From Fragilariopsis cylindrus CCMP1102 (lineage: Eukaryota > Bacillariophyta > Bacillariophyceae > Bacillariales > Bacillariaceae): a DNA stretch of 64,000 nt. Shown here piece by piece: positions 41,525 through 52,047 of this stretch (within the stretch, counting starts at the first letter, position 1; every line of letters begins with the position of its first letter). The stretch is from positions 1,116,001-1,180,000 of the forward strand of contig FMBT01000289.1 of NCBI GenBank assembly GCA_900095095.1, read 5' to 3'. A program made the position numbers and the translations under genes. The notes under the pieces were generated by a model that saw nothing but the letters and a program-made list of their open reading frames with translations, searched no databases and was not told the origin of the DNA.

Positions 41525-42077
41525 GTGTTCAAGTGTATATGGTACAGGGTATTGTTGTGAGAAAATGGTCTGGTCTACTACATGGACTCACTACTACTGG
41601 CATCGTCAATCGGCATGTTCGAAGAGGAAATATTGAATGGTGTATTTTGAAAGAAAATGAATAACGTGTTTTCTATTTCCATTATTATTAGATGACGATA
41701 CGACGACATAATAATTAAAAAATGAGCACGTCCGTCCGTCGCTCTTATATTGAGAGAAAAACGCTTTAACTAGTTTATTTCTGGATTTATAATGATAGAC
41801 TTATAGTGTAAATAAATCGCTATTTCTCAGGTGACAATTTTTTACTATACTATTGATTTTATCTACTTGCTCCTTTCTCTATGAATATTTAAGATACAGT
41901 AGTAGTATTTTTCCATTCGAACTTAATAGTATGTATATTCGCCCCACCATCTCGCCATCTCGTTCTATATTACTAGTACTTGTATTTGAATTTGTGCTTT
42001 TAAACGACAAGTCCAATGACACTTTATTTATCTGAGAATGTGTCCAATAATACCTCTCTTTTTTCTACTTTCTTCCA
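41525..42077. other. Intergenic region, 553 bases
   Basis: Promoter flank of the PsbP-domain gene and 3' flank of the Cms1 gene. A weak plus-strand frame (41853-42035) has no recognisable domain. Nothing else is seen. Confidence 0.55.
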
Positions 42078-42914
42078 TCAAACAAAACCAATTTTCAAAT
42101 CTTTTCGACCACTACAACATACAGATTGAGCATGATCCTTCAATATCGATTGTATAAATGGTGCGGTATCTGGTAGGGTATACACTGAAAAGTTTTTAGG
42201 ATTTTGAAATGTATCTAAACCAAGTAATTGTGTATTCTTCAAATTAAGTGATCCTTTATCGATCAATTCTTTCACTCGATGGGGTGTCCCAACAGCAATA
42301 CCACAAACAGTTGTTTCTAATTGTCTTGATTGTTCACCAATCGTACCTTGTTTTGGAAATAATTTTGCAACCCGGAGCTTTAATGGTGCAAGATCCTTTA
42401 ACACTTCTACACATCGTCTTGCTGAGATACATACTATAATAGCACGGGGACTCTTTTGTTGTTGCTTTATCTTAATTTGTTTTTTTGATATCAGACATAA
42501 TAGTCGATCCATAAAGTTACTACTGTCTAAATTGTTGTCATTTTTGTTGATGAGACGGCTAGTATCACTTTTAGAAGTCTGTTTTGCAATATGTATAGGT
42601 TTAAAATCTGTATCAGCATATTTAGAAAGTATTTCCGCTTTTGATTCTATTGATTCCATCCGGATGTTCGTCCCAAGGACTCGCATGGGTCCTCCTCCCT
42701 TCTTCTTCTTTCGTTGTTGTTGCTGTTGTTCTTCTTGTTCTTTCGATGAAGATTTTTCACCCTCGTTGATGTTATCAACATTATCGTCGTCATCGTTATT
42801 CCGTTTTCGCTTCTGATCAATTTGACTATCTTCGACGTCGTAGTCAACACCTGCTGCTCCCTTCGAAGGCTTACTCAAATATTCATCATCAGAACCAAGA
42901 TCGTCACCGCCCAT
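42078..42914 (-). CDS. Cms1-like SSU-processome protein
   Basis: A 278-residue protein. Cms1 (CMSS1) associates with the U3-containing 90S pre-ribosome in the nucleolus and is related in fold to the helicase core of DEAD-box proteins, without activity. The C-terminal half matches: SPRAIIVCISARRCVEVLKD, then APLKLRVAKLFPKQGTIGEQ, VCGIAVGTPHRVKELIDKGS, LNLKNTQLLGLDTF and DTAPFIQSILKDH. The first 90 residues are acidic then basic (KRKRNNDDDDN, RKKKKGGG), as in yeast and animal Cms1. Length fits the family (about 280 residues). The divergent neighbour is the MFS gene. Confidence 0.8.
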   Translation of the reverse strand: MGGDDLGSDDEYLSKPSKGAAGVDYDVEDSQIDQKRKRNNDDDDNVDNINEGEKSSSKEQEEQQQQQRKKKKGGGPMRVLGTNIRMESIESKAEILSKYADTDFKPIHIAKQTSKSDTSRLINKNDNNLDSSNFMDRLLCLISKKQIKIKQQQKSPRAIIVCISARRCVEVLKDLAPLKLRVAKLFPKQGTIGEQSRQLETTVCGIAVGTPHRVKELIDKGSLNLKNTQLLGLDTFQNPKNFSVYTLPDTAPFIQSILKDHAQSVCCSGRKDLKIGFV

Positions 42915-43266
42915 TTTTTCAAAAGTCGTTATATAGTAACTTTTATCACTGTTTTATATTTTGGATGTTACAGGATGGGTAAGCTTATATCAATCAATGT
43001 CTCGTCCTTTTTTTTGTACGGTACTTATTCTAGAATGTACTTGTTCTGTCGTTTTCTTGTTGTCTTCAATTAATTCTTCTGCTTTCAGAAAGTTCGAAGT
43101 TGCTGTTCGATTGTGTTCAATTTTTTGTAACAGAGAAAAAATGATTGGGCGCAAAGCGCGTGAACGTGCGAGGGCCAGACACAACCAATTCATGTAATGT
43201 GACTTTTCAAAAACAAGAATTGGAGAATCATTTTCAAAAAAATTATCATACAACCGAAAGAGCAGG
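42915..43266. promoter_or_regulatory. Divergent promoter region, Cms1 and MFS genes
   Basis: A 352-base spacer that must hold both promoters. A short plus-strand frame near 43141 (starting MIGRKARERARAR) overlaps a minus-strand frame and looks like chance. No motif is supported. Confidence 0.45.
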
Positions 43267-45021
43267 ATGATGTCCTCGTTTCGTTTAATTCGGCTATTAA
43301 TTGTTCTATATGTTGCTATAATATTATGTGTTGATTGGAAAGACAATAATCTGTATGGGTGTCCTTGTAGTAGCGGCAGCGGTGGCGTCGTCGTCGTTGT
43401 TTCGGCGTTTTCTTTGACTACTTCTTCGACTTTGTTTTCGAAAAGAAGAAGAGTGGAATTCTCGTCATTGCCATTTACTATTACTTACGCTAAGGATCCT
43501 AAATCAACAACAAATCAACAACAAGATATACAATATGATACTACAAGTATTAATTCCGATTCGACTACTAAAAATACTGAAAGCGAAAAGATAATAGTAA
43601 CAACAAAAACAGCAGCAGCAGCAACACCAACACCAACACCAGAATCGTCACTACAAAAGGGAGTTATGGGACCCTTCACTCTTCTAATAGCGTCTCAATT
43701 TTTACTCTTCATCGGAGTGGGAGCTGTAATTCCAAGTATACCACTATATGGGAAAGAAATTGGACTATCCGGTGCAGCTAATGGGATCGTTATTTCGGCA
43801 CCAGCCGTTGCATTATTTCTGATGGCCAATTGGAGTGGACGGCGTGCAGATATTGCACGTAAACCAGCAATGATGATTGGGATGGCAGTTATTGCTATTT
43901 CAGATGCTGGTACTGCACTCGCTGTTGGTCTACCGTCACTTATTATAGCACGATTAGGATTAGGCACAGGTCGGGCCTTATCCGAAGCAGGTGAAAGGGG
44001 GATGCTTGTTGATCTCACCAACCAAATTCCATCTATGCGAGGTAGAGCCTTAGCTTTTCAACAGGCAGCTATTGGATTGGGTATCGCAATCGGTGCTCCC
44101 GCAGGTGGAATAATAGTGGAACGATACGGACCAAGAGCTGCATTTTACTGTGTAAGTGTTGCCGCAACAATTGCATTAGTCTTGTACGCATTTCTTCCAG
44201 AAACAATAGTCCGACGAGATGATAATAAGAGTAAGGAGGAAAATACGTCGACGACGGCGACGGTGTCAACAACAACAACAGAAGAGATATTGAATGAGAA
44301 TACGTCGGGTTTAAAAGTTTGGATCGAATTACTCAAAGAAAAACAATGGAGAGGATTGACACTTTGTCAAAGTGGCGCAAGTATGGGATATGCTGCAAAG
44401 ATTGCATCAATTCCTATTCTAGCCACTGATACTTTGCCGGGAGGAGCAGCAGGTGCAGGATTTCTTTTATCGGCTTGTGGGTTGAGTGGTTTGATTGGTG
44501 CACCTATTGGAGGAGCCCTAACAGACAAAATCGGGGCAAAAGGTACTGCAATTTTAAGTGGTATTGTTTGTAGTATTGGATTAGTGTTAATCCCAGTTGC
44601 ACTAACAACTACTGCAGATGCTGCTCAAACAATTAACTTATCGACGGCAGCGGCGGCAACAACAAATAGTGTACCAGTGGAACTTGTTATTGGAGGTGTT
44701 TTGTTACAAAGTAAGGCATTATATTTTTCATCAGCAGTTCTATTATGGAGTTTTGGGGTTAGCGCCCAGGGACCTGCTCTAACAGCTTTAGCACAAGAAA
44801 AGTGTAGTGTGGGAGTTGAGGCTACGTCTCTTTCTCTAGTGAAAGCCTCTGGTGATGGAACCTACATCGTAGCACCGTTCTTATTGGGATTGGTGACAGA
44901 TGCACTAACGGAATTGCCTGGTATCGAATGCGCAATGGCAGGATCTGCAACGTTCTTAGGAACTATGGCACTTGCTATTTTGGTGCAAGATACGACAACG
45001 AGCTCGGAAGCAAAAAACTAA
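43267..45021 (+). CDS. Plastid-type major facilitator superfamily transporter
   Basis: A 584-residue protein with a bipartite leader. Residues 5-45 hold a hydrophobic signal peptide region ending VVVVVSA/FSLTTSS, an ASAF-type plastid site, and then a Ser/Thr-rich transit stretch. From about residue 130 twelve membrane segments can be traced, with the MFS hallmarks: LFIGVGAVIPSIPLYGKEIG (helix 1), the loop 2-3 motif NWSGRRADIARKP (a GxxxDxxxR/K variant), and RLGLGTGRALSEAGERGML. The second half repeats the pattern with GAPIGGALTDKIGAKG. It resembles multidrug or sugar-type MFS carriers related to tetracycline exporters. The likely site is a plastid envelope or the thylakoid; the substrate cannot be told. 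Two central inserts are Thr/Ser/Glu-rich. Confidence 0.8.
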   Translation: MMSSFRLIRLLIVLYVAIILCVDWKDNNLYGCPCSSGSGGVVVVVSAFSLTTSSTLFSKRRRVEFSSLPFTITYAKDPKSTTNQQQDIQYDTTSINSDSTTKNTESEKIIVTTKTAAAATPTPTPESSLQKGVMGPFTLLIASQFLLFIGVGAVIPSIPLYGKEIGLSGAANGIVISAPAVALFLMANWSGRRADIARKPAMMIGMAVIAISDAGTALAVGLPSLIIARLGLGTGRALSEAGERGMLVDLTNQIPSMRGRALAFQQAAIGLGIAIGAPAGGIIVERYGPRAAFYCVSVAATIALVLYAFLPETIVRRDDNKSKEENTSTTATVSTTTTEEILNENTSGLKVWIELLKEKQWRGLTLCQSGASMGYAAKIASIPILATDTLPGGAAGAGFLLSACGLSGLIGAPIGGALTDKIGAKGTAILSGIVCSIGLVLIPVALTTTADAAQTINLSTAAAATTNSVPVELVIGGVLLQSKALYFSSAVLLWSFGVSAQGPALTALAQEKCSVGVEATSLSLVKASGDGTYIVAPFLLGLVTDALTELPGIECAMAGSATFLGTMALAILVQDTTTSSEAKN

Positions 45022-46203
45022 TGTTTCGGAACAAAACAAAACAAAAAGGAATGATGATTGATTATTAATTAACGACTGTGGCGATGATACGAGAGGTTGG
45101 TTGCTAACGAAACTATTGTTACTTCTCTAGTCGCAACGAGATACATACCGTACGAGTACAATTGATACGCCCTGGATGACGAAGAAGGCTTCATCGTGCA
45201 ATTTCTAAATTGAAAGTCGGTGTATATACAATACGCAATAGCAGAATGATTCATGATTCATCCGAATTCGGCCCCACTCTCAAGATCAATCAGAGATCTG
45301 TGGTCGGAAGCTCTAGAAGTGTCGATGGCCTTCGCTCTCCAGGAACTCCTAATCCAAACTAGTAAAACTGGATTAACTAGTTCAACTTGAATTCCCAGAC
45401 AATAAATGTATCAATAAGCGATGGTATATACTTGAAATTAATATATGGCATCCGCCGCGCCCTAGATAAGCAGCTTAATCTAATGTTCGACTACGCAATG
45501 TATCAATTATGTTCCAGAAAAATGTTGTACCTTATACACTGAATAAATTAAATATACAATGATTGTAAGCAGTACCGTACAACGTATGACCGACAAAACC
45601 GAATTGTGAAGAGCGATGATGAGCGTGTTGGCACGAATGAAATATCACGTACGTCTGACATGACGTCCTCGACGGTAGTAAGTTCAGAAAGTGAATGAAG
45701 AGAACAAAAATGAGAACACTGAATCCACAATTCGCCGAAAAGAGATGTTTCAGTCGGGGATAACAAGTTATTCACAAGAATAACCCGAACCGAAAACACC
45801 GAACCGTATCTTATGCTCTCATTATTCTTTACGAATAGTGTTTTCTGATTGCCATGAGTTTTATCAAGTCTACGTCGAAATTCCTTCACAGCCGCTAATA
45901 CATTTGGTGCATTAAGTGGATTTTCATCAGCATCGACGCACCTCCCGCGGCGGCTGCTACCTTATCCGTATCGAGGTGTTTCGGTTCATCGTCATCGTTC
46001 ATGTCATTTTCGGTATTGTCGTCATTCGTTGCATTATTCCCCTCTGTTGTTTTAGTTGATGTTCCAGCTTTATCGTTACTGTTATCTCCAATAAGGAAAC
46101 AAAGTTAAAGTAGGACATACATTCTATAGAACTATAGAAATAGGCGCTTGTAATCAAATCATTTCAACAGAGCGAAACAACATATCTCAAACCAATCAAG
46201 AGG
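45022..46203. other. Intergenic region, 1.18 kb, with a broken coding-like stretch
   Basis: This is the 3' flank of the MFS gene and upstream flank of the repeat-protein gene. A minus-strand coding-like stretch is listed separately (45548-46086). An inverted pair AACTAGT...ACTAGTT lies near 45357-45385. Nothing else is supported. Confidence 0.45.
45548..46086 (-). pseudogene. Broken coding-like stretch, family unknown
   Basis: On the minus strand one frame reads DNSNDKAGTSTKTTEGNN, then DDDEPKHLDTDKVAAAAGG (about 46086-45950). The next part continues in another frame as CVDADENPLNAPNVLAAVKE followed by FRRRLDKTHGNQKTLFVK (about 45960-45800). The join near 45955 looks like a one-base frame change, or a missed exon boundary. 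The acidic-then-helical character is that of host genes, and the later part fades out. I do not recognise the family. Confidence 0.3.
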
Positions 46204-48912
46204 ATGCCATCCGCAAAGAAACTTCAGGTCAAATGGCCTCCTGTTTCCTCGTTGGTAACCCGAACAACGCCGACACCCTTGTCATCCGAAGAAGAAATAT
46301 CAGAGGGTCAGGAAATACTAGGACAGCGAAATTCAATTAAAGACAAGATCCGTATGTACGAAAGCATGGCTCATAAATCGAGAGATCTTAGTTCCCCTGG
46401 TTGTGGTGACGGTGACGGTGATTGCCTGACCATGAAACTACGCAGAACGCACGTAGATGATTCGAACCGATCAACTGATGATTCTTCTGAAGTACTTGCC
46501 GATTTATCTGTATTACCTGCTGGACAAATTTTACCCCCACCAACGGGGTTTCGTCGGATCAGTTATCGTATTCGATACTATGAAACAGCAACGAAAATAT
46601 CTCGAAGGGATCAATTTAGGGCCGAGTCTGCTCCTGAACTACAGCAGCAAGGTAGTACTATATCAGGAGATAAACATATGTGCGGACAAGGAATTCGTGG
46701 TTACAATCGACCAAATCCATCGATGACATCTTCCGACAACTCAAATATTGGTGTACAGAAGAGGCCCTCACGATTATCGTCATGTCATCGTAGAAGTAAC
46801 AGTCCAGAAACTAGAGCTAACAACGGCTGGACCACCACTGATTCTGCAGACAAAACAAACGATGATGATGACGATGATGATGACCAAAAGGTAGGTAGAA
46901 CCCGTGGTTGCAGTGGATATGAACGACCGCATGTGTGGATTACGCCGATCGAGTCGATGGATGGATCACGAAAATGGATAGCGAAGCGCGTTTGGGACAT
47001 CGAAGATAAAGACAACGAGGAGCTAGAATATGAGGTCGATCACTCTCGACTTATGGATGGTATCCGAGACCTGCTGTGTGTGCCTGAAGATTTAGGGAAA
47101 GATACTGATGGTTGCCGTGGATATAATCGACCAGATGATGTCCAGGACATGTTGTGTGAAGCTGAAGATTTAGGGGAAACCACGCAAAGAATTATAACTG
47201 GAGGTATCCGTGGTTGTTATGGAGATAATCGAGCAGATGGTGTCCGAGACATGTTGTGTGAAGCTGAAGATTTAGGGGAAACCACGCAAAGAAGTGTATT
47301 AGGAGGTATTCGTGGTTGTTATGGAGAAAATCGAGCAGATGGTGTCCGAGACATAGTGTGTGAACCTTCAGGGAAAACCACAAATGAATTGCAAGTAAAT
47401 ACCTCTCCACCACTGGCAATACCAGGAACGCTTTTTCCCATCGACGATGATGGAAGTTATCTGCGGGCAACAGCAGCTCACAAGGATTCACCACCCGTTC
47501 CACTAAGACAAAACCAATTCATCTTTGAGAAGTTCATCGATATTGATGGTAAACTAGAAGGTTCCGGAGCTACCCTCTCGATGGATGGGGATGATTTCGA
47601 CGCAATGAAACTTGAACACATAATCGATGTTACGAGTCACGAGAAACAAACGAATCTCGACAATTGCAGTGTCGCAAGTGATTCGTATACTTTCGTGATG
47701 GAGTCTTCTTTTACATCTATTGATGATTGTGGATCCCCCGTTTCGGTTTCGGCTTCGATTTTGTTTCCTACCCAAAGTGCTGAAAACGATCAACATGTTT
47801 CGGAGGATGATGCTCACGGTGAGGACATTGGTGACGACGTACCCAGCCGAAGTAAGTTCAGTAAAAATGAAAGATGGTTGTCTACATATAAACCTGATGA
47901 TGACAAGGCAGCGTCGGCGTTGGCACAGCAGAGTGCAAAATACTTTTCTGATTATCGTCCAAAATGGAGAAAGCCGCTTCCCCCCGCATCAGATGATTCT
48001 GATTATTATAACGTTCCACATAGTGCTGCGGACGAAGACGAGCTATCGAGCGGCGATGGCAATAGTCTTGGTGGTAATGCTCACAATCAAAGAGATTTCG
48101 GCGGGCCTGATTCATTGTTGGTGAAGAAGAACGGTAGGAACGAAGTTTCTGGTCCTCGATCGTGGAGATCCAACACATCCAACACATCTAACACATCCAA
48201 CACATCCAACACAAGTATCGATGACGGCAGTGATGACGATAAAGATGTATATCAAGAAAATGAAACCAAGAAGGACTACGATTCTGGACCAAATCACCTT
48301 GTTGATATAGAAGAACAGTCGGAATCTGTATATCAGTCAAAACATAATCGTAGCAAAAATGAAACGAAAGATCCGGAGGTGAAGGGGAACAAAGACGAAG
48401 ACTATAGGAAGAAAAAGGATAAGAAGAAGTGCAAAAAGAAAAGGAAGGCAAAGAAAGAAAAGAAGGAGAAGAAGAAAGCAGAAGATGATACCAAGAAAAA
48501 GAAGGCAAAGAAAGAAAAGAAGGAGAAGAAGAAAACAGAAGATGGTACCAAGAATAAGAAGGCAAGGAAAGAAAAGAAGGAGAAGAAGAAAGCAGAAGAT
48601 GATACCCCGGCGGTCCCCAAAGATAACGAATGCGACTTGTCGGAAAATGAAAGATATGGTTCCCCAACATGGAAAAAAGGGACAGAGTCAGTCAATGTAA
48701 AGGAGTCAAATGTGAAATTATGGCGGCATGGCAAGATAAAGAAGGCAGAGAAAGGAAAGAAAGAAGCAGAAGATGATACCCCGGCGGTCTCCAAGGATAA
48801 CGAATACGACTCGTCGGAAGATGAAAGATATGGTTCCCCTTCATGGGAAAAAAGGGCAACGCCAGTCAATGTAAAGGGGTCAAATGCGAAACTATGTTGG
48901 CAGTGTGACTGA
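46204..48912 (+). CDS. Large disordered repeat protein of unknown function
   Basis: A 902-residue protein in one exon with no known domain. The sequence is hydrophilic, with low-complexity runs. Residues about 300-390 hold repeats of a 31-34-residue unit containing RGCYGDNRADGVRDMLCEAE and then DLGETTQR; earlier degenerate copies of the core are RGYNRP (residue about 165) and RGCSGYERP (about 233). A TSN run lies near residue 658-675. The C-terminus has three 19-residue Lys/Glu repeats (AKKEKKEKKKAEDDTKKKK) and then a duplicated segment (PAV.KDNE, ERYGSP.W, VNVK.SN.KL). Internal duplications at several scales suggest rapid change in length. The highly basic tail could bind nucleic acid or direct the protein to the nucleolus, but this is inference. 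Confidence 0.6.
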   Translation: MPSAKKLQVKWPPVSSLVTRTTPTPLSSEEEISEGQEILGQRNSIKDKIRMYESMAHKSRDLSSPGCGDGDGDCLTMKLRRTHVDDSNRSTDDSSEVLADLSVLPAGQILPPPTGFRRISYRIRYYETATKISRRDQFRAESAPELQQQGSTISGDKHMCGQGIRGYNRPNPSMTSSDNSNIGVQKRPSRLSSCHRRSNSPETRANNGWTTTDSADKTNDDDDDDDDQKVGRTRGCSGYERPHVWITPIESMDGSRKWIAKRVWDIEDKDNEELEYEVDHSRLMDGIRDLLCVPEDLGKDTDGCRGYNRPDDVQDMLCEAEDLGETTQRIITGGIRGCYGDNRADGVRDMLCEAEDLGETTQRSVLGGIRGCYGENRADGVRDIVCEPSGKTTNELQVNTSPPLAIPGTLFPIDDDGSYLRATAAHKDSPPVPLRQNQFIFEKFIDIDGKLEGSGATLSMDGDDFDAMKLEHIIDVTSHEKQTNLDNCSVASDSYTFVMESSFTSIDDCGSPVSVSASILFPTQSAENDQHVSEDDAHGEDIGDDVPSRSKFSKNERWLSTYKPDDDKAASALAQQSAKYFSDYRPKWRKPLPPASDDSDYYNVPHSAADEDELSSGDGNSLGGNAHNQRDFGGPDSLLVKKNGRNEVSGPRSWRSNTSNTSNTSNTSNTSIDDGSDDDKDVYQENETKKDYDSGPNHLVDIEEQSESVYQSKHNRSKNETKDPEVKGNKDEDYRKKKDKKKCKKKRKAKKEKKEKKKAEDDTKKKKAKKEKKEKKKTEDGTKNKKARKEKKEKKKAEDDTPAVPKDNECDLSENERYGSPTWKKGTESVNVKESNVKLWRHGKIKKAEKGKKEAEDDTPAVSKDNEYDSSEDERYGSPSWEKRATPVNVKGSNAKLCWQCD
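47107..47375 (+). repeat. In-frame tandem repeat, about 93-102 bases per unit
   Basis: Units start near 47116, 47209 and 47311. Each has the core CGTGG(T/A)T..TATGGAGA.AATCGAGCAGATG or a variant, encoding RGCYGDNRADGVRDMLCEAE. The second and third units are nearly identical at the DNA level; the first has diverged. Confidence 0.85.
48448..48912 (+). repeat. Lys/Glu 57-base repeats and a 174-base duplication
   Basis: Three 57-base units from about 48448 to 48606 encode AKKEKKEKKKAEDDTKKKK-type sequence. They are followed by two copies of a longer block, starting near 48607 and 48781, each encoding PAV(P/S)KDNE, ERYGSP and VNVK segments. Confidence 0.8.
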
Positions 48913-49505
48913 GTGTGGGTTTTGCTTGGTTAAAATAGCATCAAAATAAAATGAGATGTAAAAAAGGGAAGACGAAAACTGTACGTCTTCTCGTCGCCGT
49001 GTATGATACTAATCATTTTTGTATTGTTTATATATATAATTAGTTGAATAAAAATAATAGAACGCGTCTTACATATAAAATATAATTTAATTTTGTATAG
49101 CAAGTATATAAAATCTTCCATATATATTCATTTGTGTGTGCTCCGTCCAATAAAAGGAAACATGAAATTTATCTGTCGAATGCCGCTATTCTGGCGTTTC
49201 AATAGCTCCGTGATCACATAAATTTAACATTACAGTATTTCAAATTATTGTTCACATACAAATGATCCAAATTCTAGTATTTTTGCATCTTTTTTCTTTT
49301 TCTTGTATTTTCCTTAATCTTTTTTTCTCTTCTCAATTGCATTGTGTTGCTTTGTGCTGTGCGCTCTGTTAGTATTAATTATTTTCTTTCCATCGTTTAC
49401 GATATTTGTATGCTGTTGCAAGCCAATCCTTTATCACCTTGCAATCTTCTACGAAAATGACATCCGTCCGTCAACGATTGACACAAATTAGTTAGTTTGA
49501 ATGTT
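48913..49505. other. Convergent 3' flanks, 593 bases
   Basis: This AT-rich spacer lies between the repeat-protein gene and the HA-domain gene. A T-rich pyrimidine tract lies near 49285-49335. No gene is supported. Confidence 0.55.
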
Positions 49506-52047
49506 TCAAACCGAAGCTCCCCCTTCAAATCCACCGTACCAATTATTCCAGTTTTGTTTGGATTCATTGTTGTTACCGTCGTTCGTGTTCGTAGCATTAT
49601 CACTGTTGCCACTGTTGCTAGGAGTTGATGGGTTGCCACCATGAAGTTGCTGGAGAGTAACGTCGGCTGTGTTATTGGGAAGGCGGGCCACGTGTCCATC
49701 TTCCGACTTCATTCCTTTCAACGGGGTGTCTTTAAGTCTCCATTCAAACCCAAGTTCATTCAATCGTGCGATTCGTTCATCGGTAAAGGTGGTTGGGAAC
49801 GGTTTGCCGTCCTCCTTCCATCCGTGATATTTTCTCATCTGTTTGACCCACTGACCAAGTTGAGGATTGTCTCCACTAGACTTAGGAACGCGACAGTGTC
49901 CACTAAGAACCTTGAATTTCAAGAGCTGATTGTATCGATTCTCCCACGATTCTGATGAAAAATGTGAAAGGAGGAATGTACTATTATGTTTAGAGGGTAG
50001 TCAAAAAAAAACAGAACAAAAAATCGGAAACACAAAAGTAAAAAAACAAATGGACTCTTTTTCATTTAACTTACCAACATACGTATCCTTTTGCAGTTCC
50101 CACTCGAAGCCGACCGCATTTAGTTTACAGATTCGCTCAGGATCCATCATATTCTTGGCTTCGCCAATATCCGACAGAGTTGGTGCGATTCCATTCTTGG
50201 CGTTATCGCCGCTTTTTAACTCAGCTGCTTTCTCCTTAGCCTTTTCGTATAATTCCTTTGCCTTCTTTTGAGGGTTGCTCAATTCAACACCGTACAAACC
50301 TTGGTAGATCGCCATAGTGTTCTTGTACCGTTGTCGCTGAGTCTTACACCAACTTGACAGTGTCGAGTTTTGCTTGTTGGTAACGTGGAAGTTTCCATTC
50401 TTCTTCTTGTAGGCCAAAAGTTCGTTGAAACGTTGTTCCCACTGAGAAGGTTCGACAGTCCACAATTGGAATTCAAAACCCACTGTTTTGAGTGCTTCCA
50501 TTCGTTCAGGAGTTAATAACTTGCTCCTGGACAAGTCGGGATGGACAAGCTCTGCTGCGATATCAGGGTCTACGACGACTTCAACATCAGTAGAATCTTT
50601 GGGATCTTCCGCCACGATTTCTACTGCTGCTGCCGGCGTCTTGGTATCTTCCGACATCTCTTCGTCTACTTTTTCTGCTTCAGCTGCGGGCGTGGCCGCG
50701 GCAGGAGTAGCATTAGCATCATCACCATCTGGATCTACCTTGACAACCTTTTGTTTTTTGGTTCTATAGACACATCTGATGTGCGTCACGAAACGAGCCA
50801 AGTCCGTCTTCTGCGAGGTAGGAACACGAGAATGACCATTCTTGTCGTAGAATGCCTTTAATTGTGGAAAAAGCTCATCCCACCGTGCATCGGCATCAAA
50901 GGAGAATGCAGGAGTTGCCAAAACGGGCGCATCTTTGTCTTTGAAATGCCTACTACAAAATCCACCCTTGACTTGAAGACGATCGCAATTTTCGATGCTG
51001 CACTGTTTTTTACTGGTGATTGAAGAGGGGTTAACAAAATGACAAATACAATAGGTGAGCAAACAACAGATGAACAAACACACTTATCATCATGCTTTGA
51101 CGTTCCGAGATACTATGATAACACATACCGATCAACGGGTCCATCGGATTTGTTCCGAATAGGAGCAGTCGCATCATTGTTGTGACGATGGCAATATTTT
51201 CCCTTGGAACGTAGACGTTCACAACCCTTGATGTCACAAATTCTTCGTTCATAGTCAGTAGTACCAGAACGTATCGCAGCAGTTTTGTCCTTGAAGTGGC
51301 TACATTGATCAGATTAGATTGGATTAGACAAGACGATACAATTAGAAAATGAATAGAATATCGAGCGAATATACTCATAAAGTATAGCAAAAAATGAACA
51401 CGATTAAACATAGCGCACCCGTTGTGCTTTGTTACCACGTACCGGAGACAATAGCCACCTCTAGCACGGAGTTTCTCACACCCTATAATTTCACACGATT
51501 TGAACCCAGATCGTGTTACGCTTCCTGGAGTAGTTGCTGGAGTGCAAACATCAGTACTAGTAGTACCAGGTGTGGCTGGAGGAGAATCCTTCTCTTCTGT
51601 ATCCATATCAGTTGTTTCTACTGCAGCCTCCTCTCCTGAAGGTTTGTTCTTCTTGGGATCTTCGTTGTCGTCGTCGTCGTCGTCGTCGTCATCCTTATCT
51701 GATTTTCGCTTTCGGCCACGCTTCACTGGTTCTGATGGAGTATCTTCCCCATTGTCCAAATGATTCTGACAAAGATGTTTCTTCCCTTCATCTTCTTCGT
51801 TGTCTCCATCCTTGTTGGATGAAGCAGCATCCTCAAGAGATTTTTGTTCGCAACCTTCTACCTCACACAATCCGCCTTTGAGTTTAAAGACACGGAGAGC
51901 CTCTCTCGTACGAGGCGTTGATGCCTTGTGGGGAGTGCTTGATGTGGGAGTACTTGTAGTAGCAGCGGCTTCTTTTTCGTTTTCGACCTTCTCCGCAGCC
52001 GCAGGAGAAGTTTCGCCGCTTGTCGCCTTTGGATCATCTTTCGTCAT
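49506..52047 (-). CDS. HA-domain protein with Cys/His zinc motifs
   Basis: Four exons on the minus strand, 51443-52047, 51129-51299, 50075-51012 and 49506-49951, give 719 residues; the introns are 143, 116 and 123 bases with GT-AG ends and the frame is kept across all joins. The protein has four short zinc-type motifs of pattern CxxxxC...GxxCxxH, as in CEIIGCEKLRARGGYCLRHF, CDIKGCERLRSKGKYCHRH and CSIENCDRLQVKGGFCSRHF; the first (CEVEGCEQKS) is longer and less regular. They resemble the WRKY19-like zinc repeats of stramenopiles. Three helicase-associated (HA) repeats follow: RWDELFPQLKAFYDKNGHSR, QRFNELLAYKKKNGNFHV and NRYNQLLKFKVLSGHCRVP, each followed by a GFEW or GFEF box. HA repeats are three-helix modules of unknown function. 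No helicase core is present. A nuclear, DNA-related role is inferred. Confidence 0.75.

Noticed and set aside
46785-48869. Minus-strand Ser/Phe-rich frames opposite the repeat protein
   Set aside because: They are complements of Lys/Glu repeats and simply mirror the low complexity.
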